Source: Psychrobacillus sp048572895
GTDB taxonomy: Bacteria > Bacillota > Bacilli > Bacillales_A > Planococcaceae
Assembly (NCBI RefSeq): GCF_048572895.1
Contig: NZ_CP183878.1
Coordinates: 310,001 to 374,000 of the forward strand
Reading direction: 5' to 3'
DNA length: 64,000 bases
Below, one piece after another: positions 9,012 to 18,010 of the stretch (its first letter is position 1; every line of letters starts with the position of its first letter). A program made the translations under genes and the position numbers. The notes beneath the pieces are model-generated. The model saw only the letters and a list, made by a program, of their open reading frames with translations, was not told the DNA's origin and ran no database searches.

Positions 9012-9064
9012 ACATACCAACCGGTCTGTTTTAAAGTATAGCAAAAAAAAATTCTATAATTCAA
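9012..9064 (-). promoter_or_regulatory. SigA promoter and TetR operator
   Basis: On the minus strand: TTGAAT (9059-9064), an 18-bp spacer containing nine T residues, TATACT (9035-9040), then ACAGACCGGTTGGTATGT (9012-9029). The last element carries the ACCGGT palindrome and matches the operator at 5433-5460 in the block ACAGACC(C/G)GTTGGTATGT. It drives the TetR-exporter operon. Confidence 0.8.
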
Positions 9065-9126
9065 GTCTTTTTTTACTGTATTGCAGTATTCGTGTTCATA
9101 ATTTAGACATATTCTTAGTGACTTAT

Positions 9127-9775
9127 TGGACGCAACCTTCATGTGGTTACTCGCAACATAGGAATGCGTATCCGCAACTTTCAGATGAATATGCGCAACA
9201 TTTAGCACCGTACTCGCAACGATTTAGTTATGCGCAACATTTAGCACCGTACTCGCAACGATTTAGTTATGCGCAACATCCACCCCGATATCCGCAACAT
9301 CGGAATGCGTATCCGCAACTTTCAGATGAATATGCACAACATTTAGCACCGTACTCGCAACGATTTAGTTATGCGCAACCTTCATGTGGTTACTCGCAAT
9401 ATAGGAAAGCGTATCCGCAACTTTCAGATGAATATGCGCAACATTTAGCACCGTACTCGCAACAATTTAGTTATACGCAACCTTCATGTGGTTACTCGCA
9501 ACATAAGAAAGCGTATCCGCAACTTTCAGACGAATATGCGCAACATTTAGCACCGTACTCGCAACGATTTAGTTATGCGCAACCTTCATGTGGTTACTCG
9601 CAACATAAGAAAGCGTATCCGCAACTTTCAGATGAATATGCGCAACATTTAGCACCGTACTCGCAACGATTTAGTTATGCGCAACCTTCATGTGGTTACT
9701 CGCAACATAGGAAAGCGTATCCGCAACTTTCAGATGAATATGCGCAACATCCACCCCGATATCCGCAACATCCCA
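9127..9775. repeat. 21/18-bp phased repeat array A, 32 units
   Basis: Thirty-two copies of a CGCAAC core, nearly always as TATNCGCAAC or TACTCGCAAC, begin at 9131 and end at 9764. Successive cores are 21 bp apart except for regular 18-bp steps. Four steps of 21 and one of 18 make a 102-bp super-unit, repeated with cores at 9374, 9476, 9578 and 9680. Because all steps are multiples of three, one frame stays open and reads Tyr-x-Gln every 7 residues, but it lacks a ribosome binding site and runs through a terminator into the antisense of the next gene. I regard it as noncoding. Confidence 0.85.
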
Positions 9776-9791
9776 GTGTATCAAATCAAAT

Positions 9792-9822
9792 AAAAAAGAA
9801 TGACTTAAAAAGCAAGTCATTC
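9792..9822 (-). terminator. Terminator of the AIM24-family gene
   Basis: Arms GAATGACTT (9798-9806) and AAGTCATTC (9814-9822), followed on the minus strand by a run of six T residues. Confidence 0.88.
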
Positions 9823-9836
9823 TCTAAAACCAATAT

Positions 9837-10643
9837 TTATTTTCCGCCAAGTAGATTAAACAATCCACCTGCGATACTGCCTTCATCACGTGAACCGCCA
9901 CCTGGTGTTTGAGGGGCAGCTGCAAATACTTTACTAGCTAATCTGCTAAATGGAAGTGATTGAATCCATACGGTACCAGGACCACGAAGGGTAGCGAAGA
10001 ATAATCCTTCTCCACCAAATAAGGCTGTTTTGACACCTTTGACCATTTCGATATTGTAATCTACATCTGAAGTCATTGCTACTAAACAACCGGTATCTAC
10101 TCGTAAAACTTCACCTTGCTGTAGAGACTTTCTATGAATAGTTCCACCTGCATGTACGAAAGCGAGACCATCACCCTCAAGTTTTTGCATAATGAAACCT
10201 TCACCACCAAAGAAACCTGCTCCTAGCTTACGTTGAAATTCAATGCCAATCGTAACTCCTTTAGCAGCTGCTAAGAATGCATCTTTTTGACAAATAATTT
10301 TGCCGCGGTATTGGCTTAAGTCCATCGGAACAATTTTGCCGGGATAAGGTGATGCGAAGTAGACATGTCTTTTTCCACTACCGGTGTTAGTAAACGTTGT
10401 CATGAATAAACTCTCTCCTGTAAGCATACGTTTACCTGCACCCATTAATTTGCCCATAAGGCCGCCACCGCTACCACTAGAACCAGAGGAGCCATCGCCG
10501 AAAATAGTTTCCATTGAAATGCCATCTTCCATCATCATTAAGCTGCCTGCTTCTGCAACAACAGTTTCTTTTGGATCCAATTCAATTTCTACAAATTGCA
10601 TATCGTCTCCATATAACTTGTAGTCTATTTCATGATTATTCAT
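9837..10643 (-). CDS. AIM24 / TIGR00266 family protein
   Basis: A 268-residue protein of the AIM24 family, a beta-sandwich fold of unknown biochemical role found throughout bacteria. Family traits are the MQFVEIELDPKETVVAEAG start, repeated Gly-rich turns (FFGGEGFIMQKLEGDG near 155, LFGGEGLFFATLRGPG near 210) and a Gly-rich tail. A Gly/Ser-only linker (about residues 51-62) is an insertion seen in some members. AGGAGG lies just upstream. It is monocistronic with its own terminator. No signal peptide or membrane segment is present. Confidence 0.82.
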   Translation of the reverse strand: MNNHEIDYKLYGDDMQFVEIELDPKETVVAEAGSLMMMEDGISMETIFGDGSSGSSGSGGGLMGKLMGAGKRMLTGESLFMTTFTNTGSGKRHVYFASPYPGKIVPMDLSQYRGKIICQKDAFLAAAKGVTIGIEFQRKLGAGFFGGEGFIMQKLEGDGLAFVHAGGTIHRKSLQQGEVLRVDTGCLVAMTSDVDYNIEMVKGVKTALFGGEGLFFATLRGPGTVWIQSLPFSRLASKVFAAAPQTPGGGSRDEGSIAGGLFNLLGGK

Positions 10644-10763
10644 AATTTCGCTCCTCCTAAATTGTTATTAACCAATTATACGATATGAAAGGTAAAAAGT
10701 TTCATTCTTAAAATTCTTAATTTTTTAAAGGGATTTAAAAACAAATATCGAATGTATTATTAA

Positions 10764-10777
10764 TGGAAGCGTTTACA
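10764..10777. promoter_or_regulatory. cre site (CcpA operator)
   Basis: TGGAAGCGTTTACA fits the catabolite-responsive element consensus of Bacilli at every informative position. It lies 25 bases upstream of the aldehyde dehydrogenase start and just after a TATTAT -10-like element (10755-10760), a position that should give repression when sugars are plentiful. Confidence 0.82.
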
Positions 10778-10802
10778 TTTTAAACTGAAAAGAGGGAATC
10801 GA

Positions 10803-12293
10803 ATGAAATTAACAAACTTTATTGATGGGAAATGGCAGGACGTGGGGAGTACTGAATATGTGGCGGTATTAAATCCTGCAAATGGGGAACAGCTGGCAGA
10901 GGTTAAGTTATCTACAGAGAATGATGTAAATCTTGCAGTAAAGGCAGCAGTGAGAGCTCAAAAGAAATGGGCACTAGTTCCTGCACCGAAACGTGCGGAT
11001 TATTTATATGAGATTGGAAGAATAATGAAAGAAAAGAAAGAGCATCTAGCGCAAGTATTAACAAAAGAAATGGGCAAAGTGATCGAAGAGGGACGTGGCG
11101 AAGTACAAGAAGGTATTGATATGGCGTTTTATATGGCTGGTGAAGGTCGTCGTTTGTTCGGCGAGACAACTCCATCGGAATTGGCAGACAAGTTTGCGAT
11201 GAGTGTCCGAGCACCGATAGGAGTGGTGGGGCTCATAACCCCATGGAATTTCCCAGTTGCGATTGCTACGTGGAAATCATTTCCGGCTATCGTTGCAGGA
11301 AATGCATTCATTTGGAAACCAGCAACAGAAACTCCGATGATGGCATATGAAATGGCTAAAATATTTGATGAAGCTGGACTACCACCTGGAGTTGCGAATG
11401 TCGTATTCGGATCAGGTTCTCAAGTAGGTACGGCTATGATTGAGCATCCTGATGTGAAGGTTATTTCGTTTACTGGCTCTACTGATACAGGGAGTAAAGT
11501 AGCGGAGCTTGGAGGTCGTCATTTAAAGAAAGTTTCTCTCGAAATGGGTGGGAAAAATGCAGTAATTGTAATGGAAGATGCCGATCTTTCATTAGCAGTG
11601 GAGGGTATTTTATGGAGTGCATTTGGGACTGCTGGACAAAGATGCACGGCATGTAGCAGGGTTATTGTGCATAAAGATGTAAGAGAAGACTTAGAAAGAA
11701 TGCTCCTAGAACAAATGGAAAAACTAACGATTGGCGATGGATTAGATGAAACCGTCAAAATCGGTCCAGTTATTAATAAAAAAGCTCTGGAGAAAATCCA
11801 TTCCTATATAAAAATAGGACAAGAGGAAGGGGCTACTCTCCTTACAGGAGGAAAAATTTTAAACGAGGCAGAGCTCGCACAAGGGAATTATTACGCACCT
11901 ACTCTATTTACAGACGTGACACCGAATATGCGAATAGCACAGGAGGAAATCTTTGGCCCAGTTGTCTCCTTAATAGAAGTGAATACACTAGAAGAAGCGA
12001 TTGAAGTGAATAATGGAGTGAAGTTTGGACTATCCAGTTCCATCTATTCAAGAGATGTCAACAAAATATTCCGTGCACAGCGTGATTTGGATACGGGAAT
12101 TGTATATATTAACGCGGGTACAACAGGTGCAGAGATTCACCTGCCATTTGGAGGTACAAAAGGAACTGGCAATGGTCATCGTGATTCTGGGGTAGCAGCA
12201 TTAGATGTGTATACAGAATGGAAGAGCATATATATAGATTACAGTGGGAAGTTACAGCGTGCACAAATAGACACTCAAGTAATAGGGGGATGA
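10803..12293 (+). CDS. Aldehyde dehydrogenase, probably aminoadipate-semialdehyde
   Basis: NAD(P)-dependent aldehyde dehydrogenase of 496 residues. The catalytic Cys is C281 in GQRCTAC, the general base E247 in LEMGGKNAVIV; TPWNFP near 146 and FTGSTDTG near 223 belong to the cofactor site. AGAGGG precedes the start. The next two genes look like lysine 6-dehydrogenase and glutaryl-CoA dehydrogenase, so the likely substrate is allysine (2-aminoadipate 6-semialdehyde), giving 2-aminoadipate. The substrate is inferred from context and from the C-terminal TGAEIHLPFGGTKGTG block, not proven. A cre site upstream suggests carbon catabolite control. Confidence 0.8.
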   Translation: MKLTNFIDGKWQDVGSTEYVAVLNPANGEQLAEVKLSTENDVNLAVKAAVRAQKKWALVPAPKRADYLYEIGRIMKEKKEHLAQVLTKEMGKVIEEGRGEVQEGIDMAFYMAGEGRRLFGETTPSELADKFAMSVRAPIGVVGLITPWNFPVAIATWKSFPAIVAGNAFIWKPATETPMMAYEMAKIFDEAGLPPGVANVVFGSGSQVGTAMIEHPDVKVISFTGSTDTGSKVAELGGRHLKKVSLEMGGKNAVIVMEDADLSLAVEGILWSAFGTAGQRCTACSRVIVHKDVREDLERMLLEQMEKLTIGDGLDETVKIGPVINKKALEKIHSYIKIGQEEGATLLTGGKILNEAELAQGNYYAPTLFTDVTPNMRIAQEEIFGPVVSLIEVNTLEEAIEVNNGVKFGLSSSIYSRDVNKIFRAQRDLDTGIVYINAGTTGAEIHLPFGGTKGTGNGHRDSGVAALDVYTEWKSIYIDYSGKLQRAQIDTQVIGG

Positions 12294-12297
12294 TTAC

Positions 12298-13455
12298 ATG
12301 AAAATTGCTGTATTAGGTGCAGGGTTAATGGGGAAAGAAGCAGCTCGTGATTTAGTGTTAAGCCCAAATGTGGAAAAGGTTTTATTATGTGATTTGGATG
12401 TGGGACAGGCGAAAATGTTTAAGGAAAGATTGCAAAACTCCAAAATTGAAGTATTGAGACTTGATGCAAACGAAGACGATAGCATACGCAAAATAATGAG
12501 GGAAGCAGATGTAGTAATAAATGCATTATTTTATACATTCAATGAAAAAATAGCTAGGCTCGCTGTAGAAGAGGGAGTCCATTCTATTGATTTGGGAGGG
12601 CATATTGGAGGGGCAACAGATAATGTATTGATACTTCATGAAAAGGCTAAGGCTAAGGGGATTACTCTAATACCTGATTTGGGTGTCGCTCCAGGAATGA
12701 TCAATATATTAGCTGGATACGGTGCATCTAAACTTGATGAAGTGAATGCTATTCGATTGTATGTCGGAGGAATACCAGTGGAGCCTGAGGGGATATTTGG
12801 TTACAATATCGTTTTCTCGTTGGAAGGCGTATTCGATCATTATACAGATGCTTCGCATGTTATAAGAGATGGAAAGCTTCAGGAAGTACAATCTCTTACT
12901 GAAGTAGAACCGATTACCTTTGAAGAGTATGGTGAACTAGAGGCATTCCATACTGCGGGCGGCACTTCAACTCTACCAAAATCTTTTCCAAATGTAGATA
13001 CGCTTGAATACAAAACAATTCGATATAAAGGGCATGCAGATAAATTTAAACTGCTCGTAGACTTAGGGTTAACGAATAAAGAAACAATCGTCAATGTAAA
13101 TGGCAATATGATAAAGGCTCGAGATGTATTGAAGGAAGTCCTAACTCCACAGCTATTACTAGGAGATAAGGAAGATGCAGTATTGCTGCGAGTAATCGTA
13201 GAAGGTTTAAAAGACGGTGTGCCTACCATCTATACGTATGAAATGGCGACCAAAAAAGACTCCCTTTCAGGTGAAACAGCAATGGCACGAGCAACAGCAA
13301 ATACTATTTCCGTAGTTGCACAAATGATTGGAAATGGTGTCATCAAAAATCGAGGAGTATATCCTCCCGAGCTAATCGTTCCCGGTGAATTATATATCCG
13401 AGAAATGGCAGCAAGAGGCGTAGAAATAAGAGAATCCATTACTAGAGGTGAGTAA
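12298..13455 (+). CDS. Lysine 6-dehydrogenase-like (saccharopine dehydrogenase family)
   Basis: A 385-residue protein with an N-terminal Rossmann fold (GAGLMGKEAARDL, residues 7-19) and the saccharopine-dehydrogenase C-terminal domain. Length and features such as DLGGHIGG near 97 and DLGVAPGM near 126 agree with the lysine 6-dehydrogenase of Geobacillus, which oxidises lysine at the epsilon-amino group to allysine. It lies 4 bases after the aldehyde dehydrogenase stop and 2 bases before the acyl-CoA dehydrogenase, a tight operon that supports the assignment. Members of this family can also act on other amino acids, so substrate identity stays an inference. Confidence 0.75.
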   Translation: MKIAVLGAGLMGKEAARDLVLSPNVEKVLLCDLDVGQAKMFKERLQNSKIEVLRLDANEDDSIRKIMREADVVINALFYTFNEKIARLAVEEGVHSIDLGGHIGGATDNVLILHEKAKAKGITLIPDLGVAPGMINILAGYGASKLDEVNAIRLYVGGIPVEPEGIFGYNIVFSLEGVFDHYTDASHVIRDGKLQEVQSLTEVEPITFEEYGELEAFHTAGGTSTLPKSFPNVDTLEYKTIRYKGHADKFKLLVDLGLTNKETIVNVNGNMIKARDVLKEVLTPQLLLGDKEDAVLLRVIVEGLKDGVPTIYTYEMATKKDSLSGETAMARATANTISVVAQMIGNGVIKNRGVYPPELIVPGELYIREMAARGVEIRESITRGE

Positions 13456-13457
13456 AG

Positions 13458-14651
13458 ATGAACTTTGACTTCTCAGAAGAACAGGTGCTATTGCGCAAAA
13501 CAGTTCGCCAGTTTGTAGATAATGAAATAATTCCTCATATTGCAAAATGGGAATCAAATGGTGCGTTCGATCCTGCCATTTGGAAAAGACTCGCAGACCT
13601 AGGTTTGATGGGTGTATGTGTACCTGAAAAATATGGTGGAAGTGGAATGGATTATAATTCACTCGCTATTGTTTGCGAGGAATTGGAGCGTGGCGATACA
13701 GCTTTTCGGACAGCAGTTTCGGTTCATACCGGTTTAAACTCTATGACTTTAATGCAGTGGGGGTCAGAAGAACAGAAGCAAAAATATTTAGTTCCACAGG
13801 CTAATGGTGTAAAAATTGGAGCATTTGGCTTAACGGAACCAGGTGCTGGTTCAGATGTAGCTTCGATGACTACAGTAGCGGTGCTAGACGGGGATCACTA
13901 TGTCTTAAATGGCCAGAAGACATGGATCTCCCTTTGCGATGTGGCTGATCATTTCATCGTTTTTGCTTATACGGATAAATCCAAGAAGCATCATGGTATT
14001 AGTGCGTTTATCGTCGAGCGCACGTTAGATGGCTTTTCATCTAAAGCTATTAAAGGTAAATATGGCATTAAGTCAGGGAATACAGGAGAACTGTTTTTTG
14101 ATAATATGCCTGTGCCAAGGGAAAATCTTCTCGGAAAAGAAGGAGAAGGATTTAAAATTGCCATGTCGGCATTGGATAATGGTCGCTTCACAGTAGCTGC
14201 AGGAGCAGTCGGGCTTTCTCTTGCATGTCTAGAAGCAAGCGTAAAATATAGCAAGGAGCGTCAAACATTTGGAAAAGAGATTGGCAGGCATCAGCTTGTT
14301 CAACAAATGATTGCCAAAATGGAGGCTGGTCTCCAAATGAGTCGTCTACTGGTCTACCGTGTAGGCGAACTAAAAAACAAAGGTGTGCGCAATACAAGAG
14401 AGACATCTCTAGCAAAATGGCAGGCTTGTGATTTTGCCAATAAAGCTGCAGATGATGCTGTGCAAGTGTATGGTGCCTATGGATACTCAGATGAATACCC
14501 AGTAGCTCGATATTTAAGAAACTCAAAAGCTCCAGTTATTTATGAAGGAACGCGAGAGATTCATACAATCATGCAAGCTGAATATGTCCTCGGTTATCGA
14601 GAAGACAAAACACTAAGCAATATGCTGCCGAAATGGCCATTTGAAGAATAA
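13458..14651 (+). CDS. Acyl-CoA dehydrogenase, probably glutaryl-CoA dehydrogenase
   Basis: FAD-dependent acyl-CoA dehydrogenase of 397 residues with the usual three domains. The catalytic Glu is E363 in IYEGTREIH; GLTEPGAGSD near 124 is the FAD/substrate signature. The segment ERGDTAFRTAVSV (about 77-89) carries Arg84 where human glutaryl-CoA dehydrogenase has the Arg that binds the substrate carboxylate (DSGYRSAMSV). This favours glutaryl-CoA, which fits lysine breakdown through 2-aminoadipate. The transaminase and oxoacid dehydrogenase steps between are not in this window. A terminator follows. Confidence 0.78.
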   Translation: MNFDFSEEQVLLRKTVRQFVDNEIIPHIAKWESNGAFDPAIWKRLADLGLMGVCVPEKYGGSGMDYNSLAIVCEELERGDTAFRTAVSVHTGLNSMTLMQWGSEEQKQKYLVPQANGVKIGAFGLTEPGAGSDVASMTTVAVLDGDHYVLNGQKTWISLCDVADHFIVFAYTDKSKKHHGISAFIVERTLDGFSSKAIKGKYGIKSGNTGELFFDNMPVPRENLLGKEGEGFKIAMSALDNGRFTVAAGAVGLSLACLEASVKYSKERQTFGKEIGRHQLVQQMIAKMEAGLQMSRLLVYRVGELKNKGVRNTRETSLAKWQACDFANKAADDAVQVYGAYGYSDEYPVARYLRNSKAPVIYEGTREIHTIMQAEYVLGYREDKTLSNMLPKWPFEE

Positions 14652-14669
14652 AAATGAACTCCAATTACC

Positions 14670-14716
14670 AACGCAAGAATGTTGATCACTACAGTGAATA
14701 ACATTCTTGCGTTTTA
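14670..14716 (+). terminator. Terminator of the lysine degradation operon
   Basis: Arms AACGCAAGAATGTT (14670-14683) and AACATTCTTGCGTT (14700-14713), followed by a short T run. The remaining gap to 15011 (about 295 bases) holds no gene or repeat that I can see. Confidence 0.85.
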
Positions 14717-15011
14717 CGTTACAATCAAATCAAATTATATCATTATAGTTTAATAGGACTAATAATATTTTTGAATTTGGGTAAATATAGCTCCTTCATT
14801 ATGCCGCTTGCTAGATATATCTTTCTCTTCGCAAGTAGATATTATTTAAGGGCAAGGGAACAGCTGGTGAATGCATGTAACTGATAGAGGAGAGAGTAAA
14901 TTACCAACCATAATAAGTTGATATTTTCTGAAAATTCTTCCTATAGGTGTAACTAATTCCTTTTTCAAAAGTCTAATGGGTTAACAAAGAAAAAAGGAAG
15001 GGTGATCCATA

Positions 15012-17129
15012 TTGAAAAGGTGGATTATTTCAATCGTTGCATTAGGTTTAGTTGTAAGCATAGCTAGTTTATTCTATTTCACAAAGTTATCTGTGACAGC
15101 CCAATCAGTTGTGCTATCTGGTCAAGTTTTTCAAGCCTCTTTTTCTTCCGCTCTAGGGAAAGATGCATTGGAAACTGGAGATGTGTTTGTGGAGGATCAG
15201 CAAGGGAAAAAGGTGGATGCGAATTATTCGCTCAATTCAAATGGTAAATCTTTAGAAATCAAGGGCTTAAATGAGGGCTCATATACATTGCATGTGAAAG
15301 ACAAGCTTGGTTTTACTAAAACTGATTTTCCTTTTAAAGTATATAAAAAACTACCAACTGTCCAATCACAAGCCGAGCTAAAAGCCCATTTTGAAATGGT
15401 AAAGAAGCTACAAAACATTAAAAATGAGAAATTTGCCTTTACGGAAACGGTGGAGGAATCTTCCGAATTATCTTCTGATGCGAGGGGTGGAGGTGATCAC
15501 TCTACAACGAACAATCAAGTCGAGGGTGTAGATGAGGCAGATATAGTAAAAACAAATGGAACCCATATATACTCGATAACGGAAAATAACATAGTAATTG
15601 TTAATATAGAAGACCCAACGAAATTGAAAGAGGAAACCAAAATTCATTTGGGGAGCGATTATTATCCAATGCAGCTATTTCTAACCGAAGAAACGCTAAT
15701 TGTTTTGGCGCAAAAGAATACCTTTCAGGCAGTACCATATGAACAAAGTAGTAATGATATTGCGCGTATGTCTATGCCGATGGACTCTATGACGACTGCG
15801 TTGTTTTATGATATTGCTAATCCAGCTGTCCCGAAATTACAAAGAGAGGTCGGAACCGAAGGGCATATGTCTGGAGCTAGGCTGACAGATGGTACGCTCT
15901 ATTATGTAACAAATGTCTACCCAAATTTTTGGATAATGGAAGAACAAGAAAATACGGAGTTGCGTCCTTACTCCTATGATTCTGAAAATGGGGGAACTGT
16001 GGAACCTTTACCTTACGAAGATCTCTCTATCTTACCAAATTCCAAGGAAGCGACCTATAGCATTATCACTGCTCTAGACGTTTCCAATCCGGAGAAAAAT
16101 GAAGTAATCACGAAGGGTTATCTAGGTGGAAGTGAACAAATATATATGTCGAAGAATAATTTGTATTTAACTTCCAGTATTTACGAGGAAGGTAATTTTA
16201 CCGATAAAATGTTTTGGAATCCAGGCTCTATGGATACAGAAGTGTTCAAATTTACACTAGACAAAACGGCTATCCAATTTGTAGCCTCTAATCGGTTAAA
16301 AGGTCATATTTTAAACCAATTTTCGATGGATGAATATGATGGATATTTCAGGGCAGTGACAACTAAAGGTAATAGCTGGAGTGAAAATGAAGTATCTGAA
16401 AATAACTTATTTATATTAGATGAAGGAATGAACCTGGTTGGCTCTCTTACTGGTCTTGCAAAGGATGAAAGAATTTATTCGGCAAGATTCATGGGTGATA
16501 AAGCGTATATGGTGACTTTCAAAGAAACAGATCCACTATTCGTGATAGATACCGCTACTCCTACTTCACCAAAAGTATTAGGTGAATTAAAGATTCCAGG
16601 CTTTAGTAATTATCTACACCCATTAGATGAAAACCATCTCATTGGATTCGGCTATGAAACGAGAATTGATACGCAAAGTGGTGGAAAAGAGCCTCTGGTT
16701 ATGACGGAGGGGATGAAGATTTCTTTGTTTGATGTAAGTGACTTGGCAAATCCAAAAGAAAAAGATACAGAGGTGATAGGTGATCAAGGCACGTATTCGC
16801 CGATACAATATGATCATCATGCACTTTTTGAACATCAAGAGAACCATTTATATGGTTTTCCAGTATCTATTTACGAGAAACTACCTGATAAGGAATATGC
16901 TGATTTCAAACAGGATGGAGCAATAATCTATGAGATAACACCAGAAAAAGGAATTGTACGAAAAGGTGAATTACTTCGACCTGAAGTTCCTGGCCAAATG
17001 TATGAAGAATGGGAAAGCTCTATTCAACGAATTTTATATGCAGGAGACACAATTTATACAATTGCGATGAAAGAAATTAAAAGTTATAATATCCATACTT
17101 ATAAACAAACTGGATTAGTAAAGTATTAG
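15012..17129 (+). CDS. Secreted protein with C-terminal beta-propeller domain
   Basis: A 705-residue protein with an N-terminal hydrophobic segment (residues 4-24) serving as signal peptide or anchor, an Ig-like segment (about 30-110), and a long beta-propeller domain from about residue 160 to the end. The segment NNQVEGVDEADIVKTNG near 165 is the hallmark opening of this family of secreted propeller proteins. The start is TTG, supported by a long Shine-Dalgarno match (GGAAGGGTGATC). No catalytic residues are evident; the role outside the cell is unknown. The gene stands alone with a terminator behind it. Confidence 0.82.
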   Translation: MKRWIISIVALGLVVSIASLFYFTKLSVTAQSVVLSGQVFQASFSSALGKDALETGDVFVEDQQGKKVDANYSLNSNGKSLEIKGLNEGSYTLHVKDKLGFTKTDFPFKVYKKLPTVQSQAELKAHFEMVKKLQNIKNEKFAFTETVEESSELSSDARGGGDHSTTNNQVEGVDEADIVKTNGTHIYSITENNIVIVNIEDPTKLKEETKIHLGSDYYPMQLFLTEETLIVLAQKNTFQAVPYEQSSNDIARMSMPMDSMTTALFYDIANPAVPKLQREVGTEGHMSGARLTDGTLYYVTNVYPNFWIMEEQENTELRPYSYDSENGGTVEPLPYEDLSILPNSKEATYSIITALDVSNPEKNEVITKGYLGGSEQIYMSKNNLYLTSSIYEEGNFTDKMFWNPGSMDTEVFKFTLDKTAIQFVASNRLKGHILNQFSMDEYDGYFRAVTTKGNSWSENEVSENNLFILDEGMNLVGSLTGLAKDERIYSARFMGDKAYMVTFKETDPLFVIDTATPTSPKVLGELKIPGFSNYLHPLDENHLIGFGYETRIDTQSGGKEPLVMTEGMKISLFDVSDLANPKEKDTEVIGDQGTYSPIQYDHHALFEHQENHLYGFPVSIYEKLPDKEYADFKQDGAIIYEITPEKGIVRKGELLRPEVPGQMYEEWESSIQRILYAGDTIYTIAMKEIKSYNIHTYKQTGLVKY

Positions 17130-17132
17130 ACT

Positions 17133-17167
17133 GAAGGTGGCTACTATAGTCACTTTCTTTATTTTTT
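17133..17167 (+). terminator. Terminator after the beta-propeller gene
   Basis: Imperfect hairpin with two G-U pairs (arms 17133-17143 and 17147-17157 as drawn, necessarily opening to a larger loop), followed by a T-rich tail. Confidence 0.5.
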
Positions 17168-17254
17168 GTATAAAGTAAAACTTTCAACAGTATTTGTTTT
17201 TTCAAAGCTGGTTCTATAAGATTAGTTTAAATGGAAGAAAGAAGGTGTTCCTCA

Positions 17255-17998
17255 TTGGCAACGGATTATGAATTGGTAGTGGAAAGCTGTTTACTTGCTG
17301 GGCGTTTAATGATGGAAAGTGGTGCTGAAACGTATCGAGCAGAAGATACGATGGATCGCATGGCTGTTTCACAGGAACTGACGCAATCTCAAAGCTTTGT
17401 AACTCCAACCGGGATCATTTTTAGTGGAAATAAAAACCTTCCAACAAGATTAGTACGAATAAATGCTAGATCGACCAATTTAGGAAAAATTGCCTCAGTA
17501 AATAATGTATCTAGAAAATTAGCTTTTGGGGACATAACAATTGAAGAGGCATTTAGTGAGCTCCAACAGATTGAGAGTGAACGTAAAACCTATCCATTTT
17601 GGCTTCAAATATTTGCAGCAGCTATCGCTTCAGGTGCTTTTCTTTTATTATTTTCAGGAAAACTGCTAGATGTACCAACTGCCCTAATTGCAGGAGGTAT
17701 AGGTTATGCAGTAGCAGATAGGTTAGAGGTAAGAACGAGGGTTAAATTTTTCGCAGAATTTTTTGCGGCGTTTATAGTCACCGTCATAGCCACTATATCT
17801 GTTGCCATTGGCTTCGGCATTGAATTAGATAAAATCATTATTGGATCAGTAATGCCACTTGTTCCAGGTCTACTAATCACTAATGCCATTAGGGATTTAA
17901 TGGCTGGAAGTTTTGTGTCAGGTCTATCAAAGGGAGCGGAAGCTTTTCTCACAGCATTTGCAATTGGTGCTGGTGTCGCACTAGTACTATCACTGTAA
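17255..17998 (+). CDS. ThrE-type threonine/serine exporter, large subunit
   Basis: A 247-residue protein of the ThrE N-terminal family (formerly DUF1212). It has a soluble N-terminal part with the conserved GRLMMESGAETYR (about residues 16-28) and FVTPTGI near 51, then about five membrane helices including PGLLITNAIRDLMAGS. The TTG at 17255 is preferred as start because GAAGGTG lies 7 bases upstream; an ATG at 17231 has no ribosome binding site. In Bacilli the protein is split into this half and a smaller partner, which follows 12 bases later. Amino acid export is inferred from Corynebacterium ThrE. Confidence 0.83.
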   Translation: MATDYELVVESCLLAGRLMMESGAETYRAEDTMDRMAVSQELTQSQSFVTPTGIIFSGNKNLPTRLVRINARSTNLGKIASVNNVSRKLAFGDITIEEAFSELQQIESERKTYPFWLQIFAAAIASGAFLLLFSGKLLDVPTALIAGGIGYAVADRLEVRTRVKFFAEFFAAFIVTVIATISVAIGFGIELDKIIIGSVMPLVPGLLITNAIRDLMAGSFVSGLSKGAEAFLTAFAIGAGVALVLSL

Positions 17999-18010
17999 GG
18001 AGGATGCTAA

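Noticed and set aside
9127..9775. CRISPR array
   Set aside because: The repeated core is only about 10 bp, the period 18-21 bp, the intervening bases are themselves repeated, and no cas gene is near.
9118..9912. 264-codon open frame over array A
   Set aside because: No ribosome binding site, GTG start without context, composition dictated by a 21-bp repeat, and it runs through a terminator into the antisense of the next gene.
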